Below are positions 24,945-38,852 of a DNA stretch of 64,000 nt, piece after piece. The position numbers were made by a program, and so were the translations under genes. The stretch is from Zeugodacus cucurbitae (lineage: Eukaryota; Arthropoda; Insecta; Diptera; Tephritidae). A model generated the notes under the pieces. The model made no database searches and was not told where the DNA came from. It was given only the letters and a program-made list of their open reading frames with translations. Positions within the stretch are counted from its first letter, which is position 1. Each line of letters opens with the position of its first letter. The stretch covers positions 31,114,001 to 31,178,000 of the forward strand of contig NC_071669.1 of NCBI RefSeq assembly GCF_028554725.1. Direction: 5' to 3'.

Positions 24945-27900
24945 AATACAAAATCAATGATTATGAATAAATATTCTTTATGTTTTTATTTGTCGATATT
25001 CAACTTACATGAAAATGCAACTTTGATCATAAATCTGATAAAAAACAAAATAAATTATTATGAATAAATATTCTTTATGTTTTTATTTGCCGATTAACAA
25101 CTTACATGAAAGTGAACTTTGATCATAAATCAGAGAAAACTCAAAATAAATGATTATCAATAAATGTTATTTGTGTTTCTACTTGTCGATAAACAACTTG
25201 CAAGAAAGTGAACTTGGATCTTAGTTCTGATAAAATACAAAATAAATGATAATGAGTTAATATTCTTTATGTTTTTATATGTCGATATTCAACTTGCAAG
25301 AAAGTGAACTTTGATCTTAAATCTGATAAAAATACAAAATCAATGATTATGAATAAATATTCTTTATGTTTTTATTTGTCGATATTCAACTTTCAGGAAA
25401 CTGAACTTTGATCATAAATCTGAGAAAACTCAAAATAAATGATTAGCAATAAATGTTCTTTATGTTTCTATTTGTCGATAAACGACTTGCAAGAAGGTGA
25501 ACTTTAATCTTAAATCTGATAAAAATACAAAATCAATGATTATGAGTAAATGTTATTTATGTTTCTATTTGTCGATAAACAACTTGCCAGAAAGTGAACT
25601 TTGATCTTAGTTCTGATAAAATACAAAATAAATGATTGTGAATAAATATTCTTTATGTTTTTATTTGCCGATATTCAACTTACATGAAAATGAACTTTGA
25701 TCATAAATCTGATAAAAAACAAAATAAATTATTATGAATAAATATTCTTTATGTTTTTATTTGTCGATATTCAACTTGCAGGAAAGTGAACTTTGATCAT
25801 AAATCTGAGAAAACTCAAAATAAATTATTATCAATAAATGTTCTTAATGTTTCTATTTGTCAATAAACAACTTGCAAGAAAGTGAACTTTACTCTTAGAT
25901 ATGATAGAATACAAAATCAATGATTATGAATAAATATTCTTTATGTTTTTATTTGTCGATATTCAACTTGCAGGAAAGTGAACTTTGATCAAAAATCTGA
26001 GAAAACTCAAAATAAATTATTATCAATAAATGTTCTTTATGTTTCTATTTGTCGATAAACAACTTGCAAGAAAGTGAACTTTAATCTTAAATATGATAGA
26101 ATACAAAATAAATGATTATGAATAATTATTCTTTATGCTTTTATTTGTCGATATTCAACTTGCAAGAAAGTGAACTTTAATCTTAAATAAGATAAAATAC
26201 AAAATAAATGATTTTGAATAAATGTTATTTATGTTTTTACTTGTCGATAAACAACTTGCAAGAAAGTGAACTTTAATCTTAAATCTGATAAAATACAAAA
26301 TAAATGATTATGAATATATGTTCTCTATGTTTCTATATGTCGATAAATAACTTGCAAGAAAGTGAACTTTGATCTTAGATCTGATAGAATACAAAATAAA
26401 TGGTTTTGAATAAATGCTATTTATGTTTCTATATGTCGATAAATAACTTGCCAGAAAGTGAACTTTGATCTTAGTTCTGATAAAATACAAAATAAATGAT
26501 AATGAGTTAATATTCTTTATGTTTTTATATGTCGATATTCAACTTGCTAGAAAGTGAACTTTGATCTTAAATCTGATAAAAATACAAAATCAATGATTAT
26601 GAATAAATATTCTTTATGTTTTTATTTGTCGATATTCAACTTTCAGGAAAGTGAAATTTGATCATAAATCTGAGAAAACTCAAAATAAATGATTAGCAAT
26701 AAATGTTCTTTATGTTTCTATTTGTCGATAAACGACTTGCAAGAAGGTGAACTTTAATCTTAAATCAGATAAAAATACAAAATAAGTGATTGTGAATAAA
26801 TATTATTTATGTTTTTATTTGCCGATTAACAACTTACATTAAAGTGAACTTTGATCATAAATCTGATAAAATACAAAATAAATTATTATGAATAAATATT
26901 CTTTATGTTTTTATTTGTCGATATTCAACTTGCAAGAAAGTGAACTTTGATCTTAAATCTGATAAAAATACAAAATCAATGATCATGATTAAATGTTATT
27001 TATGTTTCTATTTGTCGATAAACAACTTGCAAGAAAGTGAACTTTGATCTAAGTTTGATAAAATACAAAATAAATGATTATGAATAAATATTCTTTATGT
27101 TATTATTTGACGATATTCAACTTGCAAGAAAGTGAACTTTGATCTTAAATCTGATAAAAATACAAAATAAATGATTATGAATAAATATTTTTAATGTTTC
27201 TATTTGTCGATAAACGACTTGCAAGAAGGTGAACTTTAATCTTAAATATGATAAAATACAAAATAAATGATTTTGATTAGATGTTATTTATGTTTTTATT
27301 TGTCGATAAACAACTTGCAAGAAAGTGAGCTTTGATCTTAAATCTGATAAAATACGAAATAAGTGATAATGAATTAATATTCTTTATGTTTTTATATGTC
27401 GATATTCAACTTGCAAGAAAGTGAACTTTGATCTTAAATCTGATAAAAATACAAAATCAATGATTATGAATAAATGTTATTTATGTTTCTATTTGTCGAT
27501 AAACACCTTGCAAGAAAGTGAACTTTGATCTTAGTTCTGATAAAATACAAAATAAATGATTATGAATAAATATTCTTTATGTTTTTATTTGTCGATATTC
27601 AACTTACATGAAAATGAACTTTGATCATAAATCTGATAAAAAACAAAATAAATTATTATGAATAAATATTCTTTATGTTTTTATTTGACGATATTCAACT
27701 TTCATGAAAGTGAACTTTGATCATAAATCTGATAAAAATACAAAACAAATTATTATGAATAAATATTCTTTATGTTTTTATTTGACGATATTCAACTTTC
27801 ATGAAAGTGAACTTTGATCATAAATCTGATAAAAATACAAAATAAATTATTATGAATAAATATTCTTTATGTTTTTATTTGCCGATATTCAACGTGCAGG

Positions 27901-29470
27901 AAAGTGAACTTTGATCATAAATCTGAGAAAACTCAAAATAAATGATTAGCAATAAATGTTCTTTATGTTTCTATTTGTCGATAAACGACTTGCAAGAAGG
28001 TGAACTTTAATCTTAAATCTGATAAAAATACAAAATCAATGATTATGAGTAAATGTTATTTATGTTTCTATTTGTCGATAAACAACTTGCCAGAAAGTGA
28101 ACTTTGATCTTAGTTCTGATAAAATACAAAATAAATGATTGTGAATAAATATTCTTTATGTTTTTATTTGCCGATATTCAACTTACATGAAAATGAACTT
28201 TGATCATAAATCTGATAAAAAACAAAATAAATTATTATGAATAAATATTCTTTATGTTTTTATTTGTCGATATTCAACTTGCAGGAAAGTGAACTTTGAT
28301 CATAAATCTGAGAAAACTCAAAATAAATTATTATCAATAAATGTTCTTAATGTTTCTATTTGTCAATAAACAACTTGCAAGAAAGTGAACTTTACTCTTA
28401 GATATGATAGAATACAAAATCAATGATTATGAATAAATATTCTTTATGTTTTTATTTGCCGATATTCAACTTGCAGGAAAGTGAACTTTGATCAAAAATC
28501 TGAGAAAACTCAAAATAAATGATTATCAATAAATGTTCTTTATGTTTCTATTTGTCGATAAACAACTTGCAAGAAAGTGAACTTTAATCTTAAATATGAT
28601 AGAATACAAAATAAATGATTATGAATAATTATTCTTTATGCTTTTATTTGTCGATATTCAACTTGCAAGAAAGTGAACTTTAATCTTAAATAAGATAAAA
28701 TACAAAATAAATGATTTTGAATAAATGTTATTTATGTTTTTACTTGTCGATAAACAACTTGCAAGAAAGTGAACTTTGATCTTAGATCTGATAGAATACA
28801 AAATAAATGGTTTTGAATAAATGCTATTTATGTTTCTATATGTCGATAAATAACTTGCCAGAAAGTGAACTTTGATCTTAGTTCTGATAAAATACAAAAT
28901 AAATGATAATGAGTTAATATTCTTTATGTTTTTATATGTCGATATTCAACTTGCTAGAAAGTGAACTTTGATCTTAAATCTGATAAAAATACAAAATCAA
29001 TGATTATGAATAAATATTCTTTATGTTTTTATTTGTCGATATTCAACTTTCAGGAAAGTGAACTTTGATCATAAATCTGAGAAAACTCAAAATAAATGAT
29101 TAGCAATAAATGTTCTTTATGTTTCTATTTGTCGATAAACGACTTGCAAGAAGGTGAACTTTAATCTTAAATCTGATAAAAATACAAAATAAGTGATTGT
29201 GAATAAATATTATTTATGTTTTTATTTGCCGATTAACAACTTACATTAAAGTGAACTTTGATCATAAATCTGATAAAATACAAAATAAATTATTATGAAT
29301 AAATATTCTTTATGTTTTTATTTGTCGATATTCAACTTGCAAGAAAGTGAACTTTGATCTTAAATCTGATAAAAATACAAAATCAATGATCATGATTAAA
29401 TGTTATTTATGTTTCTATTTGTCGATAAACAACTTGCAAGAAAGTGAACTTTGATCTTAAATCTGATAAA
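24945..29470. repeat. Large HOR copy A, 4526 bp (about 47 monomers)
   Basis: This matches the next block at an offset of 4526 bp. Marker variants are AACTTGGATC at 25211 (29737 and 34647 in B and C), CAGGAAACTGAAC near 25397, GAAATTTGATC near 26655 (31181 and 36090), GATTAGATG near 27276, and two successive TTTCATGAAAGTG type B monomers near 27705-27800. Copies A and C lack the four extra monomers found in B. Confidence 0.85.
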
Positions 29471-32400
29471 AATACAAAATCAATGATTATGAATAAATAT
29501 TCTTTATGTTTTTATTTGTCGATATTCAACTTACATGAAAATGCAACTTTGATCATAAATCTGATAAAAAACAAAATAAATTATTATGAATAAATATTCT
29601 TTATGTTTTTATTTGCCGATTAACAACTTACATGAAAGTGAACTTTGATCATAAATCAGAGAAAACTCAAAATAAATGATTATCAATAAATGTTATTTGT
29701 GTTTCTACTTGTCGATAAACAACTTGCAAGAAAGTGAACTTGGATCTTAGTTCTGATAAAATACAAAATAAATGATAATGAGTTAATATTCTTTATGTTT
29801 TTATATGTCGATATTCAACTTGCAAGAAAGTGAACTTTGATCTTAAATCTGATAAAAATACAAAATCAATGATTATGAATAAATATTCTTTATGTTTTTA
29901 TTTGTCGATATTCAACTTTCAGGAAACTGAACTTTGATCATAAATCTGAGAAAACTCAAAATAAATGATTAGCAATAAATGTTCTTTATGTTTCTATTTG
30001 TCGATAAACGACTTGCAAGAAGGTGAACTTTAATCTTAAATCTGATAAAAATACAAAATCAATGATTATGAGTAAATGTTATTTATGTTTCTATTTGTCG
30101 ATAAACAACTTGCCAGAAAGTGAACTTTGATCTTAGTTCTGATAAAATACAAAATAAATGATTGTGAATAAATATTCTTTATGTTTTTATTTGCCGATAT
30201 TCAACTTACATGAAAATGAACTTTGATCATAAATCTGATAAAAAACAAAATAAATTATTATGAATAAATATTCTTTATGTTTTTATTTGTCGATATTCAA
30301 CTTGCAGGAAAGTGAACTTTGATCATAAATCTGAGAAAACTCAAAATAAATTATTATCAATAAATGTTCTTAATGTTTCTATTTGTCAATAAACAACTTG
30401 CAAGAAAGTGAACTTTACTCTTAGATATGATAGAATACAAAATCAATGATTATGAATAAATATTCTTTATGTTTTTATTTGTCGATATTCAACTTGCAGG
30501 AAAGTGAACTTTGATCAAAAATCTGAGAAAACTCAAAATAAATGATTATCAATAAATGTTCTTTATGTTTCTATTTGTCGATAAACAACTTGCAAGAAAG
30601 TGAACTTTAATCTTAAATATGATAGAATACAAAATAAATGATTATGAATAATTATTCTTTATGCTTTTATTTGTCGATATTCAACTTGCAAGAAAGTGAA
30701 CTTTAATCTTAAATAAGATAAAATACAAAATAAATGATTTTGAATAAATGTTATTTATGTTTTTACTTGTCGATAAACAACTTGCAAGAAAGTGAACTTT
30801 AATCTTAAATCTGATAAAATACAAAATAAATGATTATGAATATATGTTCTCTATGTTTCTATATGTCGATAAATACCTTGCAAGAAAGTGAACTTTGATC
30901 TTAGATCTAATAGAATACAAAATAAATGGTTTTGAATAAATGCTATTTATGTTTCTATATGTCGATAAATAACTTGCCAGAAAGTGAACTTTGATCTTAG
31001 TTCTGATAAAATACAAAATAAATGATAATGAGTTAATATTCTTTATGTTTTTATATGTCGATATTCAACTTGCTAGAAAGTGAACTTTGATCTTAAATCT
31101 GATAAAAATACAAAATCAATGATTATGAATAAATATTCTTTATGTTTTTATTTGTCGATATTCAACTTTCAGGAAAGTGAAATTTGATCATAAATCTGAG
31201 AAAACTCAAAATAAATGATTAGCAATAAATGTTCTTTATGTTTCTATTTGTCGATAAACGACTTGCAAGAAGGTGAACTTTAATCTTAAATCAGATAAAA
31301 ATACAAAATAAGTGATTGTGAATAAATATTATTTATGTTTTTATTTGCCGATTAACAACTTACATTAAAGTGAACTTTGATCATAAATCTGATAAAATAC
31401 AAAATAAATTATTATGAATAAATATTCTTTATGTTTTTATTTGTCGATATTCAACTTGCAAGAAAGTGAACTTTGATCTTAAATCTGATAAAAATACAAA
31501 ATCAATGATCATGATTAAATGTTATTTATGTTTCTATTTGTCGATAAACAACTTGCAAGAAAGTGAACTTTGATCTAAGTTTGATAAAATACAAAATAAA
31601 TGATTATGAATAAATATTCTTTATGTTATTATTTGACGATATTCAACTTGCAAGAAAGTGAACTTTGATCTTAAATCTGATAAAAATACAAAATAAATGA
31701 TTATGAATAAATATTTTTAATGTTTCTATTTGTCGATAAACGACTTGCAAGAAGGTGAACTTTAATCTTAAATATGATAAAATACAAAATAAATGATTTT
31801 GATTAGATGTTATTTATGTTTTTATTTGTCGATAAACAACTTGCAAAAAAGTGAGCTTTGATCTTAAATCTGATAAAATACGAAATAAGTGATAATGAAT
31901 TAATATTCTTTATGTTTTTATATGTCGATATTCAACTTGCAAGAAAGTGAACTTTGATCTTAAATCTGATAAAAATACAAAATCAATGATTATGAATAAA
32001 TGTTATTTATGTTTCTATTTGTCGATAAACACCTTGCAAGAAAGTGAACTTTGATCTTAGTTCTGATAAAATACAAAATAAATGATTATGAATAAATATT
32101 CTTTATGTTTTTATTTGTCGATATTCAACTTACATGAAAATGAACTTTGATCATAAATCTGATAAAAAACAAAATAAATTATTATGAATAAATATTCTTT
32201 ATGTTTTTATTTGACGATATTCAACTTTCATGAAAGTGAACTTTGATCATAAATCTGATAAAAATACAAAATAAATTATTATGAATAAATATTCTTTATG
32301 TTTTTATTTGACGATATTCAACTTTCATGAAAGTGAACTTTGATCATAAATCTGATAAAAATACAAAATAAATTATTATGAATAAATATTCTTTATGTTT

Positions 32401-34380
32401 TTATTTGCCGATATTCAACGTGCAGGAAAGTGAACTTTGATCATAAATCTGAGAAAACTCAAAATAAATGATTAGCAATAAATGTTCTTTATGTTTCTAT
32501 TTGTCGATAAACGACTTGCAAGAAGGTGAACTTTAATCTTAAATCTGATAAAAATACAAAATCAATGATTATGAGTAAATGTTATTTATGTTTCTATTTG
32601 TCGATAAACAACTTGCCAGAAAGTGAACTTTGATCTTAGTTCTGATAAAATACAAAATAAATGATTGTGAATAAATATTCTTTATGTTTTTATTTGCCGA
32701 TATTCAACTTACATGAAAATGAACTTTGATCATAAATCTGATAAAAAACAAAATAAATTATTATGAATAAATATTCTTTATGTTTTTATTTGTCGATATT
32801 CAACTTGCAGGAAAGTGAACTTTGATCATAAATCTGAGAAAACTCAAAATAAATTATTATCAATAAATGTTCTTAATGTTTCTATTTGTCAATAAACAAC
32901 TTGCAAGAAAGTGAACTTTACTCTTAGATATGATAGAATACAAAATCAATGATTATGAATAAATATTCTTTATGTTTTTATTTGTCGATATTCAACTTGC
33001 AGGAAAGTGAACTTTAATCTTAAATAAGATAAAATACAAAATAAATGATTTTGAATAAATGTTATTTATGTTTTTACTTGTCGATAAACAACTTGCAAGA
33101 AAGTGAACTTTGATCTTAGATCTGATAGAATACAAAATAAATGGTTTTGAATAAATGCTATTTATGTTTCTATATGTCGATAAATAACTTTCCAGAAAGT
33201 GAACTTTGATCTTAGTTCTGATAAAATACAAAATAAATGATTGTGAATAAATATTCTTTATGTTTTTATTTGCCGATATTCAACTTACATGAAAATGAAC
33301 TTTGATCATAAATCTGATAAAAAACAAAATAAATTATTATGAATAAATATTCTTTATGTTTTTATTTGTCGATATTCAACTTGCAGGAAAGTGAACTTTG
33401 ATCATAAATCTGAGAAAACTCAAAATAAATGATTATCAATAAATGTTCTTTATGTTTCTATTTGTCGATAAACAACTTGCAAGAAAGTGAACTTTAATCT
33501 TAAATATGATAGAATACAAAATAAATGATTATGAATAATTATTCTTTATGCTTTTATTTGTCGATATTCAACTTGCAAGAAAGTGAACTTTAATCTTAAA
33601 TAAGATAAAATACAAAATAAATGATTTTGAATAAATGTTATTTATGTTTTTACTTGTCGATAAACAACTTGCAAGAAAGTGAACTTTGATCTTAGATCTG
33701 ATAGAATACAAAATAAATGGTTTTGAATAAATGCTATTTATGTTTCTATATGTCGATAAATAACTTGCCAGAAAGTGAACTTTGATCTTAGTTCTGATAA
33801 AATACAAAATAAATGATAATGAGTTAATATTCTTTATGTTTTTATATGTCGATATTCAACTTGCTAGAAAGTGAACTTTGATCTTAAATCTGATAAAAAT
33901 ACAAAATCAATGATTATGAATAAATATTCTTTATGTTTTTATTTGTCGATATTCAACTTTCAGGAAAGTGAACTTTGATCATAAATCTGAGAAAACTTAA
34001 AATAAATGATTAGCAATAAATGTTCTTTATGTTTCTATTTGTCGATAAACGACTTGCAAGAAGGTGAACTTTAATCTTAAATCTGATAAAAATACAAAAT
34101 AAGTGATTGTGAATAAATATTATTTATGTTTTTATTTGCCGATTAACAACTTACATTAAAGTGAACTTTGATCATAAATCTGATGAAATACAAAATAAAT
34201 TATTATGAATAAATATTCTTTATGTTTTTATTTGTCGATATTCAACTTGCAAGAAAGTGAACTTTGATCTTAAATCTGATAAAAATACAAAATCAATGAT
34301 CATGATTAAATGTTATTTATGTTTCTATTTGTCGATAAACAACTTGCAAGAAAGTGAACTTTGATCTTAAATCTGATAAA
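29471..34380. repeat. Large HOR copy B, 4910 bp (about 51 monomers)
   Basis: This has the same order as copy A, with markers at 29737 and 31181, but it is 384 bp (four monomers) longer. The extra length comes from a rearrangement at about 32992-33567. A run ending in ATGGTTTTG and AATGCTATTTA monomers occurs twice, 576 bp apart, and a two-monomer piece present in A and C at that point is missing from the first of them. Private substitutions include ATCTAATAG near 30905 and TTGCAAAAAAG near 31840. Confidence 0.85.
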
Positions 34381-37300
34381 AATACAAAATCAATGATTAT
34401 GAATAAATATTCTTTATGTTTTTATTTGTCGATATTCAACTTACATGAAAATGCAACTTTGATCATAAATCTGATAAAAAACAAAATAAATTATTATGAA
34501 TAAATATTCTTTATGTTTTTATTTGCCGATTAACAACTTACATGAAAGTGAACTTTGATCATAAATCAGAGAAAACTCAAAATAAATGATTATCAATAAA
34601 TGTTATTTGTGTTTCTACTTGTCGATAAACAACTTGCAAGAAAGTGAACTTGGATCTTAGTTCTGATAAAATACAAAATAAATGATAATGAGTTAATATT
34701 CTTTATGTTTTTATATGTCGATATTCAACTTGCAAGAAAGTGAACGTTGATCTTAAATCTGATAAAAATACAAAATCAATGATTATGAATAAATATTCTT
34801 TATGTTTTTATTTGTCGATATTCAACTTTCAGGAAACTGAACTTTGATCATAAATCTGAGAAAACTCAAAATAAATGATTAGCAATAAATGTTCTTTATG
34901 TTTCTATTTGTCGATAAACGACTTGCAAGAAGGTGAACTTTAATCTTAAATCTGATAAAAATACAAAATCAATGATTATGAGTAAATGTTATTTATGTTT
35001 CTATTTGTCGATAAACAACTTGCCAGAAAGTGAACTTTGATCTTAGTTCTGATAAAATACAAAATAAATGATTGTGAATAAATATTCTTTATGTTTTTAT
35101 TTGCCGATATTCAACTTACATGAAAATGAACTTTGATCATAAATCTGATAAAAAACAAAATAAATTATTATGAATAAATATTCTTTATATTTTTATTTGT
35201 CGATATTCAACTTGCAGGAAAGTGAACTTTGATCATAAATCTGAGAAAACTCAAAATAAATTATTATCAATAAATGTTCTTAATGTTTCTATTTGTCAAT
35301 AAACAACTTGCAAGAAAGTGAACTTTACTCTTAGATATGATAGAATACAAAATCAATGATTATGAATAAATATTCTTTATGTTTTTATTTGTCGATATTC
35401 AACTTGCAGGAAAGTGAACTTTGATCAAAAATCTGAGAAAACTCAAAATAAATGATTATCAATAAATGTTCTTTATGTTTCTATTTGTCGATAAACAACT
35501 TGCAAGAAAGTGAACTTTAATCTTAAATATGATAGAATACAAAATAAATGATTATGAATAATTATTCTTTATGCTTTTATTTGTCGATATTCAACTTGCA
35601 AGAAAGTGAACTTTAATCTTAAATAAGATAAAATACAAAATAAATGATTTTGAATAAATGTTATTTATGTTTTTACTTGTCGATAAACAACTTGCAAGAA
35701 AGTGAACTTTAATCTTAAATCTGATAAAATACAAAATAAATGATTATGAATATATGTTCTCTATGTTTCTATATGTCGATAAATAACTTGCAAGAAAGTG
35801 AACTTTGATCTTAGATCTGATAGAATACAAAATAAATGGTTTTGAATAAATGCTATTTATGTTTCTATATGTCGATAAATAACTTGCCAGAAAGTGAACT
35901 TTGATCTTAGTTCTGATAAAATACAAAATAAATGATAATGAGTTAATATTCTTTATGTTTTTATATGTCGATATTCAACTTGCTAGAAAGTGAACTTTGA
36001 TCTTAAATCTGATAAAAATACAAAATCAATGATTATGAATAAATATTCTTTATGTTTTTATTTGTCGATATTCAACTTTCAGGAAAGTGAAATTTGATCA
36101 TAAATCTGAGAAAACTCAAAATAAATGATTAGCAATAAATGTTCTTTATGTTTCTATTTGTCGATAAACGACTTGCAAGAAGGTGAACTTTAATCTTAAA
36201 TCAGATAAAAATACAAAATAAGTGATTGTGAATAAATATTATTTATGTTTTTATTTGCCGATTAACAACTTACATTAAAGTGAACTTTGATCATAAATCT
36301 GATAAAATACAAAATAAATTATTATGAATAAATATTCTTTATGTTTTTATTTGTCGATATTCAACTTGCAAGAAAGTGAACTTTGATCTTAAATCTGATA
36401 AAAATACAAAATCAATGATCATGATTAAATGTTATTTATGTTTCTATTTGTCGATAAACAACTTGCAAGAAAGTGAACTTTGATCTAAGTTTGATAAAAT
36501 ACAAAATAAATGATTATGAATAAATATTCTTTATGTTATTATTTGACGATATTCAACTTGCAAGAAAGTGAACTTTGATCTTAAATCTGATAAAAATACA
36601 AAATAAATGATTATGAATAAATATTTTTAATGTTTCTATTTGTCGATAAACGACTTGCAAGAAGGTGAACTTTAATCTTAAATATGATAAAATACAAAAT
36701 AAATGATTTTGATTAGATGTTATTTATGTTTTTATTTGTCGATAAACAACTTGCAAGAAAGTGAGCTTTGATCTTAAATCTGATAAAATACGAAATAAGT
36801 GATAATGAATTAATATTCTTTATGTTTTTATATGTCGATATTCAACTTGCAAGAAAGTGAACTTTGATCTTAAATCTGATAAAAATACAAAATCAATGAT
36901 TATGAATAAATGTTATTTATGTTTCTATTTGTCGATAAACACCTTGCAAGAAAGTGAACTTTGATCTTAGTTCTGATAAAATACAAAATAAATGATTATG
37001 AATAAATATTCTTTATGTTTTTATTTGTCGATATTCAACTTACATGAAAATGAACTTTGATCATAAATCTGATAAAAAACAAAATAAATTATTATGAATA
37101 AATATTCTTTATGTTTTTATTTGACGATATTCAACTTTCATGAAAGTGAACTTTGATCATAAATCTGATAAAAATACAAAATAAATTATTATGAATAAAT
37201 ATTCTTTATGTTTTTATTTGACGATATTCAACTTTCATGAAAGTGAACTTTGATCATAAATCTGATAAAAATACAAAATAAATTATTATGAATAAATATT

Positions 37301-38852
37301 CTTTATGTTTTTATTTGCCGATATTCAACGTGCAGGAAAGTGAACTTTGATCATAAATCTGAGAAAACTCAAAATAAATGATTAGCAATAAATGTTCTTT
37401 ATGTTTCTATTTGTCGATAAACGACTTGCAAGAAGGTGAACTTTAATCTTAAATCTGATAAAAATACAAAATCAATGATTATGAGTAAATGTTATTTATG
37501 TTTCTATTTGTCGATAAACAACTTGCCAGAAAGTGAACTTTGATCTTAGTTCTGATAAAATACAAAATAAATGATTGTGAATAAATATTCTTTATGTTTT
37601 TATTTGCCGATATTCAACTTACATGAAAATGAACTTTGATCATAAATCTGATAAAAAACAAAATAAATTATTATGAATAAATATTCTTTATGTTTTTATT
37701 TGTCGATATTCAACTTGCAGGAAAGTGAACTTTGATCATAAATCTGAGAAAACTCAAAATAAATTATTATCAATAAATGTTCTTAATGTTTCTATTTGTC
37801 AATAAACAACTTGCAAGAAAGTGAACTTTACTCTTAGATATGATAGAATACAAAATCAATGATTATGAATAAATATTCTTTATGTTTTTATTTGTCGATA
37901 TTCAACTTGCAGGAAAGTGAACTTTGATCAAAAATCTGAGAAAACTCAAAATAAATGATTATCAATAAATGTTCTTTATGTTTCTATTTGTCGATAAACA
38001 ACTTGCAAGAAAGTGAACTTTAATCTTAAATATGATAGAATACAAAATAAATGATTATGAATAATTATTCTTTATGCTTTTATTTGTCGATATTCAACTT
38101 GCAAGAAAGTGAACTTTAATCTTAAATAAGATAAAATACAAAATAAATGATTTTGAATAAATGTTATTTATGTTTTTACTTGTCGATAAACAACTTGCAA
38201 GAAAGTGAACTTTGATCTTAGATCTGATAGAATACAAAATAAATGGTTTTGAATAAATGCTATTTATGTTTCTATATGTCGATAAATAACTTGCCAGAAA
38301 GTGAACTTTGATCTTAGTTCTGATAAAATACAAAATAAATGATAATGAGTTAATATTCTTTATGTTTTTATATGAACTTTGATCTTAAATCTGATAAAAA
38401 TACAAAATCAATGATTATGAATAAATATTCTTTATGTTTTTATTTGTCGATATTCAACTTTCAGGAAAGTGAACTTTGATCATAAATCTGAGAAAACTCA
38501 AAATAAATGATTAGCAATAAATGTTCTTTATGTTTCTATTTGTCGATAAACGACTTGCAAGAAGGTGAACTTTAATCTTAAATCTGATAAAAATACAAAA
38601 TAAGTGATTGTGAATAAATATTATTTATGTTTTTATTTGCCGATTAACAACTTACATTAAAGTGAACTTTGATCATAAATCTGATAAAATACAAAATAAA
38701 TTATTATGAATAAATATTCTTTATGTTTTTATTTGTCGATATTCAACTTGCAAGAAAGTGAACTTTGATCTTAAATCTGATAAAAATACAAAATCAATGA
38801 TCATGATTAAATGTTATTTATGTTTCTATTTGTCGATAAACAACTTGCAAGA
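34381..38852. repeat. Large HOR copy C, about 4472 bp
   Basis: This aligns with copy B at 4910 bp and with copy A at 9436 bp (A plus B), so it lacks the four-monomer gain of B. At 38373 a 25 bp deletion removes the landmark, the CpG and part of the core of one monomer (TATATG is followed directly by AACTTTG). The match ends at 38852, where the array switches to AAGGTGAAC monomers. That is the same phase at which copies A, B and C join one another. Confidence 0.83.
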
